Assembly (NCBI RefSeq): GCF_023093595.1
Contig: NZ_JALLIK010000105.1
Location: forward strand, 62,001 to 126,000
Source of the DNA: Thauera aromatica_A
Lineage (GTDB): Bacteria > Pseudomonadota > Gammaproteobacteria > Burkholderiales > Rhodocyclaceae
Direction of reading: 5' to 3'
Length of the DNA stretch: 64,000 nucleotides
The position numbers were made by a program, and so were the translations under genes. The number at the start of each line of letters is the position of its first letter. The stretch's first letter is position 1. Under the pieces are notes generated by a model. That model saw only the letters and a list, made by a program, of their open reading frames with translations. It made no database searches and was not told the DNA's origin. This document shows positions 52,269 through 62,519 of the stretch, piece by piece.

Positions 52269-54725
52269 TCATGCCTGCGGCTGGGCGGGCAGTTCGATGG
52301 TAAGGCGGTTGAGCGTGTTGTCACGTGTGTAGTCCATTCGCGTCGCCATGGTCCTGACCATGTACAGCCCGAGGCCACCGATCGGGCGGTCTTCCACGGA
52401 CAGGTCAAGGTCGGGCGCCAAGGGCGCTTGCAGCGGATCGAAGGGCCGTCCGTCATCCTCGATGACCATCACGACCGGGGTGTCGAGTCTGACATGCACG
52501 CTGATCCGATGTCCGGCCGGGCCGTCGTCATAGCCATACTTGATGGCGTTGGTGATGATCTCCTCGAAGATGAAGCGTAACGAATGCGCCAGTGCGGATG
52601 CAACCCGCCGGGCATCGAGAAATTCGTCGAATCGGGCCAGTGCGTCGGCCAACTCGCCAGGAGCCGGGTGGAATTCGGCCTGCCAATGGGCTGGGGGGGG
52701 GTACCCAGAGCCTGCGGCTACGCTCTCCGTCAATGGCGCCTGTGCTCTTGACATGCCCGTAGGCGATGCAGCATCCGGCGGCAACCAACGGAACATCAGG
52801 GTGGTAATGTCGTCGGACTGATCGGCACCGTCGGCATGGCGCAGCACGTCCTGGAACAAGGTGTCGAGCGTCGCTTCGCAGGTTTGCTTGCCGGCTGCCT
52901 TCAGGCAGGCAAGCAGGCGCTCGTCGCCATAGAGCACACTGGCCGGGCTCATCGCCTCAGTCACGCCATCGGTGTAGAGCAGCAGGGCATCGTCCGCTTG
53001 CAGGTCCAGGCTGAGGGTATCGTACTCCATGCCCGGCATGACCCCGGCGGCAACGGTGCCGGCAGGGGTCGGCACCCAGGACAGGACGCCGTCGCGCAGA
53101 TGCACCGGCAAATTGTGGCCGGCATTGCTGTAATCGACACGCCCTGCATCGAGGTGGATGACCGCACAGAACAGGGTCACGAACATGCACGATTCGTTGC
53201 TCTCGGCGATCGCGTCGTTGACGCGCGTCAGCACCTTGCCGGGGTCGTCCTGAACCTTGAATTCCGAGCGCAGGAAGCTCCGTGTAACGGCCATGAACAG
53301 CGCTGCCGGCACCCCCTTGCCCGACACGTCGCCAATAGCCACCACCAAACGGTCGTCACCGAGCATGAAAAAGTCGTAAAAATCGCCCCCCACTTCACGC
53401 GCAGGCACGATCATGGCGCTCAGGTCGATATCCTTGCGGTGCGGATAGGCAGGGAAGGTCTTCGGCACAAGATCCATTTGAATATTGTGTGCAACTTTCA
53501 GCTCGCTGTGCATGCGCTCGCGCGCGGCGGTGCTGCTCTGCAAATCGGCGATGTGACGCTTGAGGCTGTCACGCATGCGACCGAAGGCACTTGTGAGGTG
53601 CGCCACTTCGTCCTGGCCCTGCGGTGGCGGCAGGGGCGCATCGAGATTGCCGTCGGCGAGGGTCGCCACCGCCTCGCTCAAGGCGTGCACTGGACGCGTG
53701 ATCGAGCGGGCAATCAGGGCCACTGCCAATACCAGCAGCAACAGCCCGGCGCTGCCGAGCAAGGCAGCGTCGCGACTGTGGCGCAGCATCTGCGCTTCGA
53801 GCGCGGAACGCGAAACCACCGCGCCCATCGTCCATGCGGTCGTTTGCAGGGGATGCCAGGCTAGCCAGCTGCGCTCGGCGCTGGTCCAGTTGTTCCAACT
53901 GATCAGGCCTGCCTCACCGGACACCATACTCTGGCCGAGGGCGCGCAAAGCCATGTCGCCGCGTTCCTCGGCAATACTGAAGACCGTTTCCCTGAAGGCC
54001 ATCTGGGCAACCGGGTGCGAGGCATAGGTACCGCTGCGGGTCATGATGAGCCCATAGCCGCCTTCGCCCAGCGGCTGTCGGGCAATCAACTGGTCAAGCC
54101 ATTGCAGGTCGATGTCGGCACTGACCACGCCGGCAAATACCGGCCCGTCGGGCGACGGCAGATGGATCGGCACCGAGTAGGTAACCCGTTTGATGCCGTC
54201 CTGTTTGACGTGCGGCTCACTCCACACCGGCCGATCGAGATGCTTGGGTAACTGATACCAGTCGCCCTGCAAGGCGGCATGGTCGCGGGTGACCAGATCG
54301 ACCGTCACCAGTTGACCGTTGTGGCGGTAGCTGTATGGTGCGCCATGACGCCAGCCCGGCGGCCGCAGCCGCTCCTCGAAAGCCGCGCCGACACCGAGCA
54401 CACCGTCGTGTTCGCGCAGGACACGCATCTGTAGGGCGAGCACCTCGTCGTTCGCAACCTGCAGCCGGGCAGCCTCAAGCGCCAGCGCGATGCCATCGAC
54501 CAACCCATGCAACCGCCCCAGTTCAGCATCGATGCGCGCCGCAACGCCTTCGGTGATTGTCGCCACGCGCTCGCGTGCGTCGTCCTCCAATTGGTCTACA
54601 ACATTGCGGTGATTGGAAAAAAGAACCGCCGCCAGGATGATGGCGGTCACGGCGATCGTCCAGACGATCATGCGCCACGCTAGGCCATGGCGTATGAGCA
54701 AGCCTTGCCCGGTCCTTGTGCTCAT
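52269..54725 (-). CDS. Cache-HAMP-PP2C (SpoIIE)-HATPase signalling protein
   Basis: This 818-residue membrane sensor has a TM helix at about 18-40, a periplasmic double-Cache-like domain to about 315, TM2 at about 318-340, HAMP at about 340-395, a SpoIIE/PP2C phosphatase at about 430-650 (E-V-G-G-D-F-Y-D, G-D-V-S-G-K-G-V) and an RsbW-type ATPase at about 690-815. The ATPase has an intact N-box, F-E-E-I-I-T-N-A-I, and G-G-L-G-L-Y. It should set the phosphorylation state of the downstream STAS protein in response to a periplasmic ligand. The linker before the ATPase is coded by a run of nine C. The start overlaps the binding-protein stop by 4 bp. Confidence 0.9.
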   Translation of the reverse strand: MSTRTGQGLLIRHGLAWRMIVWTIAVTAIILAAVLFSNHRNVVDQLEDDARERVATITEGVAARIDAELGRLHGLVDGIALALEAARLQVANDEVLALQMRVLREHDGVLGVGAAFEERLRPPGWRHGAPYSYRHNGQLVTVDLVTRDHAALQGDWYQLPKHLDRPVWSEPHVKQDGIKRVTYSVPIHLPSPDGPVFAGVVSADIDLQWLDQLIARQPLGEGGYGLIMTRSGTYASHPVAQMAFRETVFSIAEERGDMALRALGQSMVSGEAGLISWNNWTSAERSWLAWHPLQTTAWTMGAVVSRSALEAQMLRHSRDAALLGSAGLLLLVLAVALIARSITRPVHALSEAVATLADGNLDAPLPPPQGQDEVAHLTSAFGRMRDSLKRHIADLQSSTAARERMHSELKVAHNIQMDLVPKTFPAYPHRKDIDLSAMIVPAREVGGDFYDFFMLGDDRLVVAIGDVSGKGVPAALFMAVTRSFLRSEFKVQDDPGKVLTRVNDAIAESNESCMFVTLFCAVIHLDAGRVDYSNAGHNLPVHLRDGVLSWVPTPAGTVAAGVMPGMEYDTLSLDLQADDALLLYTDGVTEAMSPASVLYGDERLLACLKAAGKQTCEATLDTLFQDVLRHADGADQSDDITTLMFRWLPPDAASPTGMSRAQAPLTESVAAGSGYPPPAHWQAEFHPAPGELADALARFDEFLDARRVASALAHSLRFIFEEIITNAIKYGYDDGPAGHRISVHVRLDTPVVMVIEDDGRPFDPLQAPLAPDLDLSVEDRPIGGLGLYMVRTMATRMDYTRDNTLNRLTIELPAQPQA

Positions 54726-55750
54726 GGCGTATTCCCGTGCGGCAATTGAAAGTCGGCCAGCGCGGGCACCACTGCCGCATCAATCAGCCCTGCCTCGCGC
54801 AGGCTGCGTACGGCACGCGCGTACATGTCGGGATCGATGCGGCCGGCTGCATCCGGTGCCGCACCGTCTACAAAAATTGCCGCCAGCACCGTTTTAAGCA
54901 TCCAGCGCTCGTGAGCGCGATTTGTCACCACTCCGGCTTTTTCCGCCAACTCGAGCACCGTATCGAGCGTCTCTTCGGGGTGCTGGCGCGCATACTCCCA
55001 GCCACGCAGCGTCGCCTGCGACAGCGCATGCGCTGCTTGGGGATGACGCGCCGCCCAGTCCGCTCGCGCATAGAGGCCATCCTCGGGCATGCCAAGGCCG
55101 AAGTCGCGCATACGAAACACTGTCAGTCGGTCCGCATCGATGCCAGCGAGGTAGAGCCGGTTAAGCTCGTTGTACTCCATCGCCGCCGCCGCTACCACGC
55201 CGCGTTGTAAAAACAGTTGCACCGAGCCGTATTGCGGTATCCGCACTGGTGATGCGCCGTGCTTGCGCAAAAAAGCCTCATACGCCAGCGAAAAACTCCC
55301 CTGCCACAAACTCACCGGACGCCCGTTTAGATCTTCCGGCCGTTCGATCCCCATGTCTTTCCATGCCACCAAGGTGAGCAGCGAATGCTGAAAAAGCTGG
55401 GACAACTGCCTGAGCGACACTTGCGTCGCCGCCGTGTCCGCTGCACCGGCCTGTGCCGCCACAATCGCATCGGCCAGCATCAACGACCCGGCGTCGGCAC
55501 TGCCGTCAGCCAGCATCGCCCGCGACGAACGCTCGATGTCGCCATGCAACAACGTAACGGCCAGCCCAGCTTCCCGGTAGAAGCCTTTCTTCTGTGCCAT
55601 GTAATACCCGGCAAATTGGCTCTGCGGCTGCCATTGCAGGGCAAGCCGCACCGGCAATGTCGCCCACGCGGAGGAAGCGAACACTACTATCAGCAGAACG
55701 AACAGCGATACGCTTGGCGTGAGCAACAAGCGGGGAGAATGGAGCGACAT
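54722..55750 (-). CDS. NMT1/THI5-like periplasmic binding protein
   Basis: This 342-residue protein has a signal peptide (hydrophobic residues about 12-28, then A-W-A) and the NMT1/THI5 fold: L-A-L-Q-W-Q-P-Q-S-Q-F-A-G-Y-Y-M-A and K-K-G-F-Y-R-E-A-G-L. The family binds pyrimidines, sulfonates or other small ligands for ABC import. No transporter genes follow; instead it overlaps the Cache-domain phosphatase by 4 bp, so it probably presents ligand to that sensor. The ATG at 55750 is chosen over a TTG twelve codons upstream, which lies in the FNR-type box. Confidence 0.83.
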   Translation of the reverse strand: MSLHSPRLLLTPSVSLFVLLIVVFASSAWATLPVRLALQWQPQSQFAGYYMAQKKGFYREAGLAVTLLHGDIERSSRAMLADGSADAGSLMLADAIVAAQAGAADTAATQVSLRQLSQLFQHSLLTLVAWKDMGIERPEDLNGRPVSLWQGSFSLAYEAFLRKHGASPVRIPQYGSVQLFLQRGVVAAAAMEYNELNRLYLAGIDADRLTVFRMRDFGLGMPEDGLYARADWAARHPQAAHALSQATLRGWEYARQHPEETLDTVLELAEKAGVVTNRAHERWMLKTVLAAIFVDGAAPDAAGRIDPDMYARAVRSLREAGLIDAAVVPALADFQLPHGNTP

Positions 55751-55772
55751 GGGAGTGACGTCATCGGGAACG

Positions 55773-55786
55773 TTGATCAGGATCAA
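55773..55786. promoter_or_regulatory. Perfect FNR/ANR-type box
   Basis: TTGAT-CAGG-ATCAA matches the FNR consensus TTGATNNNNATCAA at all ten fixed positions. It lies 23-36 bp upstream of the binding-protein start codon and abuts the -10 candidate. That position fits repression in the absence of oxygen better than class II activation. Occupancy is inferred. Confidence 0.55.
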
Positions 55787-55812
55787 TTAGAGCAAGGATC
55801 GGCGAAGGTCAA
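55786..55812 (-). promoter_or_regulatory. Sigma-70-like promoter candidate of the island operon
   Basis: On the minus strand TTGACC (55807-55812) and TCTAAT (55786-55791) each match the consensus at five of six bases, but the spacer is only 15 bp. It is the best promoter candidate for the operon that runs down to 43423. Confidence 0.4.
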
Positions 55813-55924
55813 GGGTTCCGAAGGACAGACTCGGTGGACACCAGGAGACCCCGCTGTCCGTTGGGGCAACCTTGGGACAATGCGCACGCGATTTTCTCCA
55901 ACTCGACGTGAATCGCCGCTGCAA

Positions 55925-55965
55925 AGCAAAACGCCCAAGTGACGGAATCACTTGGGCGTTTTGCT
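55925..55965. terminator. Bidirectional terminator between tRNA-Pro and the island
   Basis: A perfect 18-bp stem (55925-55942 with 55948-55965) with a 5-base loop has A-rich and T-rich flanks (AAAACGCCC... and ...GGGCGTTTT), so it can terminate in both directions. It follows tRNA-Pro on the minus strand and also insulates the island operon. Confidence 0.85.
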
Positions 55966-55973
55966 TGAATTGG

Positions 55974-56050
55974 TGGTCGGGGAAAGAGGATTCGAACCTC
56001 CGGCCCCTGCGTCCCGAACGCAGTGCTCTACCAGGCTGAGCTATTCCCCG
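55974..56050 (-). tRNA. tRNA-Pro(CGG)
   Basis: The 77-base minus-strand sequence folds as a standard cloverleaf: acceptor CGGGGAA with its partner TTCCCCG, D-arm AGCTCAGCCTGGTAGAGC, anticodon arm CTGCG-TTCGGGA-CGCAG with anticodon CGG, T-arm with GGTTCGAATCC, and encoded CCA. It lies 48 bp downstream of ispB and may share its transcript. The perfect terminator follows 8 bp later. Confidence 0.97.
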
Positions 56051-56098
56051 ACGTTGTCCTGCAGACCATCTTCTGCTCCGCGAGAGCCGACTACTATA

Positions 56099-57067
56099 TC
56101 AGTGATTTCTCGCAACTGCAAAGTCCGATAATTGTAGCAGCGCATCCTTGAAAATGGAAGGGGGCAAGGTGGAAATCGCCTCGATCGCGAGTCGGGCTTC
56201 GGCTTGTGCGTAACGGCGGGTCTCCTCGAGCGCACCGGTGGCCCGAATCGCGCCGAGTACCGCGGCGAAATCGTCGCGACCGCCGTGCTCGATGGCGTTG
56301 CGCACCAGGGCGGCCTGCTCCGGCGTACCGCGCTGCATGACGTGGATCAGGGGCAAGGTGGGCTTGCCTTCGGCGAGGTCGTCGCCGAGGTGCTTGCCGG
56401 TATCGGCTTCGTCGGCGGAATAGTCGAGCACGTCGTCGATGAGCTGGAAAGCGGTGCCCAAGTGGGTGCCGAAAGCGGCGAGGCGCTCTTCCTGCTCTGC
56501 GCTCGCTCCCCCCAGAATGCCGCCCAGGCGCGCCGCGGCTTCGAACAGCTTGGCAGTCTTGTAGCGGATCACGCGCAGGTAATCGTCGACGACGACGTCG
56601 GCGTTATGGCAGTTGAGCAGTTGCAGCACTTCGCCTTCGGCAATGACGTTGGTTGCATCGGAAAGGACGCGCATCACGCGCATGTCTTCGACCCCGACCA
56701 TCATCTGGAAGGCGCGCGAATAGAGGAAATCGCCGACCAGCACCGAAGCGGCGTTGCCGAACAAGGCGTTCGCAGTCTTGTTGCCACGGCGCAGTTCGGA
56801 TTCGTCGACGACATCGTCGTGCAGCAGGGTCGCGGTATGGATGAACTCGACCACCGCCGCCAGTTCATGGTGCCGCGTGCCCCGGTAACCCATGGCTCCG
56901 GCAGTGAACAGCACCAGCGCCGGGCGTAGACGCTTTCCGCCGCTGTGGATGATGTACTCCGCCACCTGGCGGATCAGGACCACGTCCGAATAGAGACGGT
57001 TACGGATGACCGCATCCACCGCCTGCATGTCGGCGGCGATCGGCGCGAAAAGCTGCTTGGCGGACAA
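56099..57067 (-). CDS. ispB: Octaprenyl diphosphate synthase
   Basis: This protein of about 322 residues is a long-chain prenyl synthase with both Asp-rich motifs: D-D-V-V-D-E-S (first, L-L-H-D-D) and D-D-V-L-D-Y (second). It makes the octaprenyl tail of ubiquinone. No ATG starts the conserved N-terminus; a TTG at 57067 gives M-S-A-K-Q-L-F and exactly the E. coli IspB spacing to the D-M motif, while a GTG at 57076 is an alternative. It lies 97 bp after the binding-protein gene at 57165. The ispB/tRNA-Pro order is common in betaproteobacteria. Confidence 0.92.
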   Translation of the reverse strand: MSAKQLFAPIAADMQAVDAVIRNRLYSDVVLIRQVAEYIIHSGGKRLRPALVLFTAGAMGYRGTRHHELAAVVEFIHTATLLHDDVVDESELRRGNKTANALFGNAASVLVGDFLYSRAFQMMVGVEDMRVMRVLSDATNVIAEGEVLQLLNCHNADVVVDDYLRVIRYKTAKLFEAAARLGGILGGASAEQEERLAAFGTHLGTAFQLIDDVLDYSADEADTGKHLGDDLAEGKPTLPLIHVMQRGTPEQAALVRNAIEHGGRDDFAAVLGAIRATGALEETRRYAQAEARLAIEAISTLPPSIFKDALLQLSDFAVARNH

Positions 57068-57164
57068 GGCGGGCACGCTCGCGGAAAAAGCGGAATGGTA
57101 GGTGTCGCGCGCGCGCGGCGTCAAGCGGCGGGAGCTTTGCGGCGAAGGCGGGCGTGAAACATGC

Positions 57165-58427
57165 TCAGCCGCCGTTGCGCGCGCGCATCACGGCGTTGTC
57201 GAGCGCTTCCTTGGCGGCCTTCTCGTCGGCCCACACCCCGGCCAGTTCCTCGTCGAGGATGCGCCGCACCTTCTGACGCTCGACCACGGGCTGGGCCGAA
57301 GACTGCGGCGTCGCCGGCTTGTGGGTGAGCTGGTCCACCGCCACGCGCACGTTCTCGAGGTCGTTGCCGAGCAGTTCGCTGCGCGAAGCCAGCAGGCCGG
57401 CGCGATTGAGCGGCAGGTAGCCCGTTTCACGCTGCCAGGCGACCTGATTCTCGGGTTGCAGCCAGAACGCGACGAAGCGCGCCACCGCCTTGTACTCCTG
57501 GGGCTTCTTGCCGGCCGCGGCCCACAGCGCGGGACCGTCGGCGACGGTGTTCTGCGGCGCCCCGGGAAAATCCTCGTAGTACGGCAGGCGCGAAACGCCG
57601 ATATCGAGCTTGCCGGTGCGGCGGAAATCCACCCAGCTCGCCGAGGGTGCCGCGATCACGGCGCAGTCGCCGCTGGCGAAGCGCTGCTCGGCTTCGGCCT
57701 GGTGGCCGAAGACGTGCAGGTAGCGCGCCCGTGTCCAGCTCGCCATCATCGCCACGTGCTTGACCTGGAACATGCCGTTGAAGCTGGGCACGGGGGTTTT
57801 TCCGGCGACCGCGGCCACCGGCGCGTTATGCCAGGCGCTGAGGTTTTCCACCATCACGCGACCGGGTTCGGACACGGTGTACGGGCAGGTGTGCCCGGTA
57901 TCGGCCAGACGCCCCAGGGTTTCCTGCAGTTCGAACCAGGTATCGACCCGGGTCGTGTCCGGATTCATGCCGGCACGGCGCAGCGCATCCCGATTGAGAA
58001 ACAGCACCGGCGTGGACAGCCCGATCGGCAGGGCCAGCAAGCGCCCCTGGGTATCGACCGGAGTCCGCGTCATCATCGCCGGCGGGCGCAGGGTCTGCAG
58101 CGCCACTCCGCTTTCGCGCATCAGCGCATGCAGCGGCTTGAAACGCGGCTTGCCGGCGACGAAATCGTCTTCATCGTCGCCTTCGAGGATCAGCAGGTGC
58201 GGCGCGGCGCGGCGCCAGTCGGCTTGCGACAGGACGACGCGCACCTCCTTGGACTGGGCATTGAAACGCTCGACCAGACCGGCAAGAGCCGCCGCCCTAG
58301 TATCCGGCAGGCGGTGGAACAGTTCGATCTGCTGCGGCGGCGCGGCCGCGAGCGCGGGCAGCTGCACAGCCGCGGCAGCGCAGCCGAAAAAAACGCTGAA
58401 CAGAAGTTTCAACCGCGTTGTATTCAT
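57165..58427 (-). CDS. UgpB-like extracellular solute-binding protein
   Basis: This 420-residue protein has a signal peptide (basic start, hydrophobic core, cleavage near A-L-A about residue 27) and the type 1 solute-binding fold (I-E-L-F-H-R-L-P near the start; F-N-G-M-F-Q-V-K; late G-Y-L-P-L-N). It most resembles the sn-glycerol-3-phosphate binding protein UgpB, but no permease or ATPase genes accompany it, so the sugar or glycerol-phosphate ligand is a guess. It lies upstream of ispB, a place where rplU/rpmA/obg are often found in relatives. A small hairpin (58452-58469) is in its leader. Confidence 0.8.
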   Translation of the reverse strand: MNTTRLKLLFSVFFGCAAAAVQLPALAAAPPQQIELFHRLPDTRAAALAGLVERFNAQSKEVRVVLSQADWRRAAPHLLILEGDDEDDFVAGKPRFKPLHALMRESGVALQTLRPPAMMTRTPVDTQGRLLALPIGLSTPVLFLNRDALRRAGMNPDTTRVDTWFELQETLGRLADTGHTCPYTVSEPGRVMVENLSAWHNAPVAAVAGKTPVPSFNGMFQVKHVAMMASWTRARYLHVFGHQAEAEQRFASGDCAVIAAPSASWVDFRRTGKLDIGVSRLPYYEDFPGAPQNTVADGPALWAAAGKKPQEYKAVARFVAFWLQPENQVAWQRETGYLPLNRAGLLASRSELLGNDLENVRVAVDQLTHKPATPQSSAQPVVERQKVRRILDEELAGVWADEKAAKEALDNAVMRARNGG

Positions 58428-58479
58428 GGGCTCGGCACGTATCGGCAAGGACCGGGGCGACGACCCCGGAAGCGGCGGA

Positions 58480-58485
58480 ATTATA
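58480..58485 (-). promoter_or_regulatory. -10 element candidate for the UgpB-like gene
   Basis: A perfect TATAAT is read on the minus strand 53 bp upstream of the start codon. No good -35 element lies at 16-18 bp. The leader between them contains the CCGGGG/CCCCGG hairpin. Confidence 0.35.
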
Positions 58486-58552
58486 GTCGTGCCGGCGTCG
58501 CCCCGCGGACCACAGTTGTAACACGGCCGCGGGGAACGCGAGACGCTGCCGT

Positions 58553-59605
58553 TCAGGGCGCGGGATTGGTATGGAGCTGGTGGACGGCCTCGATTTCCCG
58601 GCACAATTCCTCGTCCGCCACGACCTCCCAGGCGTCAAGGTTTTCCGCGAGCTGGGCCATGGTCGTCGCGCCGACGATGGTGCTGGTCACGAACCAGCGT
58701 GAATAGACGAAGGCCAGCGCCAGCGCCGCCGGACTGAGTCCGCGGCGGCGCGCGAGTTCGACATAGGCGCGCACCGCCGGCAGCACGCCGGGCTTGGTGT
58801 AGCGTACGCCGAAGCGCTCGAACAGCGTGATCCGCCCGTGCGCGGCCGGATCGGCCAGATACTTGCCCGACAGGTGGCCGAAGGCCAGCGGCGAGTACGC
58901 CAGCATCCCCACCTTCTCGCGGTAGGTGATTTCGCTCAAGCCGTATTCGTAGACGCGGTTGAGCAGGCTGTACGAATTCTGTACCGTCGCCACCCGCGGC
59001 AGGCCCGATTCGCGCGCCACGCGCAGGAACTCCATCACTCCCCAAGGCTGCTCGTTCGACAACCCGATCTGCCTGACCTTGCCTTCTTCGACGAGCTCGG
59101 CGAGGACCTCGAGCTGAACCCGGATCGGCGTGCATGCGCGCTCGCGGGCGGGATCGAAGCTGCCCTGGCCGAACAGCGGCTGGTTGCGCTCGGGCCAGTG
59201 CAGCTGATAGAGATCGATGTAGTCGGTGCGCAACCGGCGCAAACTGCCTTCGACCGCGGCGCGGATGTTGGCGCGATCGAGTGCGGGCGGCCCGCTGCGG
59301 ATCCAGTCCAGGCTGCGCGCCGGGCCGGTCACCTTGGTGGCGACGACGAGCTTGTCGCGCGGCTTGCGCGCGAGCCAGTTGCCGACGATCGACTCGGTGG
59401 CGCCGCAGGTTTCGGCGCGGGCCGGGACCGGGTACATCTCGGCGGTATCGATGAAGTTGATCCCGCGCTCGAAAGCATGGTCGAGCAGACGGTGGGCCTC
59501 GGCCTCACCGGCTTGCTCGCCGAAAGTCATCGTCCCCAGGCAGATCGCCGACACCTGCGGCCCCGCTTCACCGAGCGGACGGTACTGCATTTCACGCTTG
59601 TTCAT
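58553..59605 (-). CDS. Aldo/keto reductase, Tas-like
   Basis: This 350-residue (b/a)8 NADPH-dependent oxidoreductase keeps the catalytic set: Asp and Tyr in F-I-D-T-A-E-M-Y, Lys in V-V-A-T-K-V and His in L-Y-Q-L-H-W. It resembles E. coli Tas, a family acting on aldehydes or ketones of broad type. AGGAGAGC precedes the ATG at 59605, and an internal ATG five codons on is possible. It is divergent from rlmM and lies 125 bp upstream of the UgpB-like gene on the same strand. The substrate is unknown. Confidence 0.88.
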   Translation of the reverse strand: MNKREMQYRPLGEAGPQVSAICLGTMTFGEQAGEAEAHRLLDHAFERGINFIDTAEMYPVPARAETCGATESIVGNWLARKPRDKLVVATKVTGPARSLDWIRSGPPALDRANIRAAVEGSLRRLRTDYIDLYQLHWPERNQPLFGQGSFDPARERACTPIRVQLEVLAELVEEGKVRQIGLSNEQPWGVMEFLRVARESGLPRVATVQNSYSLLNRVYEYGLSEITYREKVGMLAYSPLAFGHLSGKYLADPAAHGRITLFERFGVRYTKPGVLPAVRAYVELARRRGLSPAALALAFVYSRWFVTSTIVGATTMAQLAENLDAWEVVADEELCREIEAVHQLHTNPAP

Positions 59606-59805
59606 GTGCTCTCCTGTTGTCGATCGATCGGCTGCAGCCCGCCGCCGGCCTGTTATGCGGCCGTTACGGCATGTCCCGGCGAAACGACCCGGAACACCGG
59701 CGTACTCGCCAGCTCTCGCGAGGCGGCTTATCATCCCGGCTTCCGGCCCGTCGCATCCCGACCGAAGGCCCAATCATACTTCAGCGCCTGCGCGCGCTCG
59801 CCCCG

Positions 59806-60900
59806 ATGAACCAGCACACTCCCGCCGCCGGCCTGCACTGCGCCGGCCTGATCGGCTATTGCCGCGCCGGCTTCGAAAAGGAACTGGCCGCCGAACTCGA
59901 CGATTTCGCCGCCGACGCCGGCCTCATCGGCCACCTCCACGCCGAGCCGAACACCGGCTTCGCGCTGTTCGAAACCTTCGAGCCGACCCCGCTCGGCGCT
60001 TTCGGCCAGGCCACCGACTGGCGCCGCGCCACCTTCGCCCGCCAGCTGCTGCCCTGGTTCGGCCGCATCGACGAGCTGCCCGAGCGCGACCGCGCCACCC
60101 CCATCGTCGCCGCGGTGAAAGCCTGCGGCCAGCGCTTTTCCGGCGTCATCCTGGAAACGCCGGACACCGACGAGGCCAAGCAGCGTTCGGGTTTTTGCAA
60201 GCGCTTCACCGAGCCGCTGACCAAGGCCCTGGAGAAGGCCGGCTGCCTGCGCACCAGCCGCACCGGGCTGCCGGTGCTGCATGTCGTATTCACCGACGCC
60301 GCCACCGCCTGGCTCGCCGCCGGCCAGCCGGGGCAGTGCGCACCGTGGCCGATGGGCATCCCCCGCCTGCGCATGCCGTCGAACGCCCCCAGCCGGTCCA
60401 CGATGAAGCTCGCCGAAGCGTTCATGACCCTGCTCGACGACGGCGAGCGCGACACGATCCTGCGCGCCGGCCAGCGCGCCGTCGACCTCGGCGCCGCCCC
60501 CGGCGGCTGGACCTGGCAGCTGGTCGGCCGCGGTCTGCGCGTCACCGCGATCGACAACGGCCCGCTGCGCGACAGCGTGATGGCGACCGAGATGGTCGAA
60601 CACCTGCGCGCCGACGGCTTCACCTGGCGACCCCAGCGGCCGGTGGACTGGATGGTGTGCGACATGGTCGAGCAGCCCTCGCGGATCGCCTCGCTGATGG
60701 CCGAATGGATCGCCACCGGGCGCTGCCGCTACACCATCTTCAACCTCAAGCTGCCGATGAAGCGCCGGCGCGAAGCGGTCGAGCAATGCCGCGAACTGAT
60801 CCGCAAGCGCCTGGCCAGCGTCGGCCCCTTCGATCTACGCATCAAGCAGCTCTACCACGACCGCGAGGAAGTCACCGCCTTCCTCACCCTCAAGCGTTAG
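59806..60900 (+). CDS. rlmM: 23S rRNA 2'-O-ribose methyltransferase RlmM
   Basis: This 364-residue SAM-dependent methyltransferase has an N-terminal THUMP-like part (G-Y-C-R-A-G-F-E-K-E-L) and a Rossmann domain with D-L-G-A-A-P-G-G-W-T near residue 228 and W-M-V-C-D-M-V-E-Q-P. RlmM (YgdE) methylates C2498 of 23S rRNA in E. coli. Length fits the family. The ATG at 59806 matches the family N-terminus, although no clear ribosome site precedes it. It is divergent from the aldo/keto reductase gene. Confidence 0.93.
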   Translation: MNQHTPAAGLHCAGLIGYCRAGFEKELAAELDDFAADAGLIGHLHAEPNTGFALFETFEPTPLGAFGQATDWRRATFARQLLPWFGRIDELPERDRATPIVAAVKACGQRFSGVILETPDTDEAKQRSGFCKRFTEPLTKALEKAGCLRTSRTGLPVLHVVFTDAATAWLAAGQPGQCAPWPMGIPRLRMPSNAPSRSTMKLAEAFMTLLDDGERDTILRAGQRAVDLGAAPGGWTWQLVGRGLRVTAIDNGPLRDSVMATEMVEHLRADGFTWRPQRPVDWMVCDMVEQPSRIASLMAEWIATGRCRYTIFNLKLPMKRRREAVEQCRELIRKRLASVGPFDLRIKQLYHDREEVTAFLTLKR

Positions 60901-60969
60901 CCGGCGGCCGCCCCGCTGGCGCCGCGCCCTCACCGAACCCTCTGACCCGGAACGGTTTTGTGCGCCGTG

Positions 60970-60975
60970 TATAAT
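60970..60975 (+). promoter_or_regulatory. -10 element candidate for rhlE
   Basis: A perfect TATAAT lies 57 bp upstream of the rhlE start codon. No consensus -35 sits at the right distance (CTGACC is 22 bp away). Confidence 0.4.
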
Positions 60976-61031
60976 CCGCCATTTCGCAATCTGGACGGCC
61001 GCGCCCGAGCCGCCCCCAACCGAAGGCACCC

Positions 61032-62498
<1,467 letters not shown>

Positions 62499-62519
62499 GC
62501 CCGCCGGCGCCGACGGCAT

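Noticed and set aside
55974..56050. att duplication of the tRNA-Pro 3' end marking a classical integrative element
   Set aside because: I looked near 43240-43430 and found no copy of the tRNA end, and there is no integrase gene in the window.
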